Below, in pieces: positions 4,921 to 5,138 of a stretch of 5,138 nt of DNA. The number at the start of each line of letters is the position of its first letter. The stretch's first letter is position 1. Origin of the DNA: Candidatus Moranbacteria bacterium CG_4_9_14_3_um_filter_42_9 (GTDB lineage: Bacteria; Patescibacteriota; Minisyncoccia; Moranbacterales; UBA2206); the NCBI GenBank assembly GCA_002790635.1, contig PFVN01000098.1, forward strand, positions 644 through 5,781. The letters run 5' to 3'. Under the pieces are notes generated by a model. It was not told where the DNA came from. It was given only the letters and a program-made list of their open reading frames with translations, and did no database searches. The translations under genes were made by a program, and so were the position numbers.

Positions 4921-4939
4921 AATTGAGCAAAGCTGACAG

Positions 4940-4967
4940 TTGCCTGATTATTTTCTATTGATATAAT
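4940..4967 (+). promoter_or_regulatory. Extended -10 promoter of dnaB
   Basis: A perfect TATAAT (4962-4967) is preceded by TGA (4959-4961), which makes an extended -10, and by a weak -35 TTGCCT (4940-4945) at 16 bp. The expected start is about 4974, between the two in-frame ATG codons of dnaB. Confidence 0.65.
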
Positions 4968-4970
4968 GGA

Positions 4971-5138
4971 ATGACTATGGCCAAAGATACCGCCGACAAT
5001 TTGAGAGTCCCGCCGCAAAATATTGATGCCGAGCGTTCCGTCCTCGGCTCTTTGATGCTGGATAAAGACGCTATCATCAAGGTCGCCAATCTGATGCGCG
5101 TCGGCGATTTCTATAAAGACGACCACAATCTCATCTAT
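4971..5138 (+). CDS. dnaB: Replicative DNA helicase DnaB, N-terminal part (cut by window)
   Basis: DnaB is the ring-shaped hexameric helicase that unwinds DNA at the replication fork. Only 56 codons are present. They match the start of the N-terminal DnaB domain: VPPQNIDAERSVLGSLMLDKDAI, then VANLMRVGDFYKDDHNLIY, a very conserved family opening. The RecA-like ATPase domain lies beyond the window. Two in-frame starts exist, ATG 4971 (MTMAKD) and ATG 4977 (MAKD). Neither has a Shine-Dalgarno, and the promoter predicts initiation near 4974. ATG 4977 on a leaderless or nearly leaderless mRNA therefore seems more likely. The usual rplI neighbour is absent; an RNA unit diverges upstream instead. 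Confidence 0.93.
   Translation, partial: MTMAKDTADNLRVPPQNIDAERSVLGSLMLDKDAIIKVANLMRVGDFYKDDHNLIY

Overview
The window looks like a chromosomal segment from a small-genome bacterium, most probably a member of the Candidate Phyla Radiation (Patescibacteria, Parcubacteria-like). This is an inference from the compact gene packing, an isolated yidD, a CorA protein with a degenerate signature, and intergenic spacers built of TTAAATTT-type inverted repeats and short hairpins. The standard genetic code fits every gene, and TGA is never used as a sense codon. I see no mobile-element genes, CRISPR arrays, rRNA or tRNA.

Left part (1-2955): yidD (membrane-insertion helper) runs leftwards. A CorA-like divalent cation transporter, cysS (cysteinyl-tRNA synthetase) and a 62-residue Cys-rich protein run rightwards as one tight operon: corA and cysS overlap by 10 bp, and cysS and the small gene are 1 bp apart. 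The two directions diverge from promoters that share one near-palindromic -35 element (TTGTCAA). The small protein's C-terminal half resembles the C-terminal tail of the CysRS encoded just before it.

Middle (2956-4056): a roughly 120-bp, almost pure A/T imperfect inverted repeat precedes dus (tRNA-dihydrouridine synthase). cysS and dus both act on tRNA, but dus appears to be a separate unit ending in its own hairpin terminator.

Right part (4057-4970) is about 900 bp without a convincing conventional protein gene, and it is the unusual part of the window. It starts with a chain of near-perfect hairpins (4051-4248). Two leftward units follow, each with a sigma-70-like promoter (17-bp spacers) and an intrinsic terminator. 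One covers about 4305-4578 (~274 nt, ~55% G+C against A/T-rich flanks). The other covers about 4625-4866 (~242 nt) and carries two overlapping micro-ORFs just before its terminator. In both, helix arms contain G-U pairs that form only in the leftward transcript, which supports structured RNAs on that strand. I could not match either to tmRNA, RNase P RNA, SRP RNA, 5S rRNA or a riboswitch class, so I call them unidentified candidate non-coding RNAs.

The window ends in the first 56 codons of dnaB (replicative helicase), read rightwards from an extended -10 promoter placed so close to the start codon that the mRNA is probably leaderless or nearly so.
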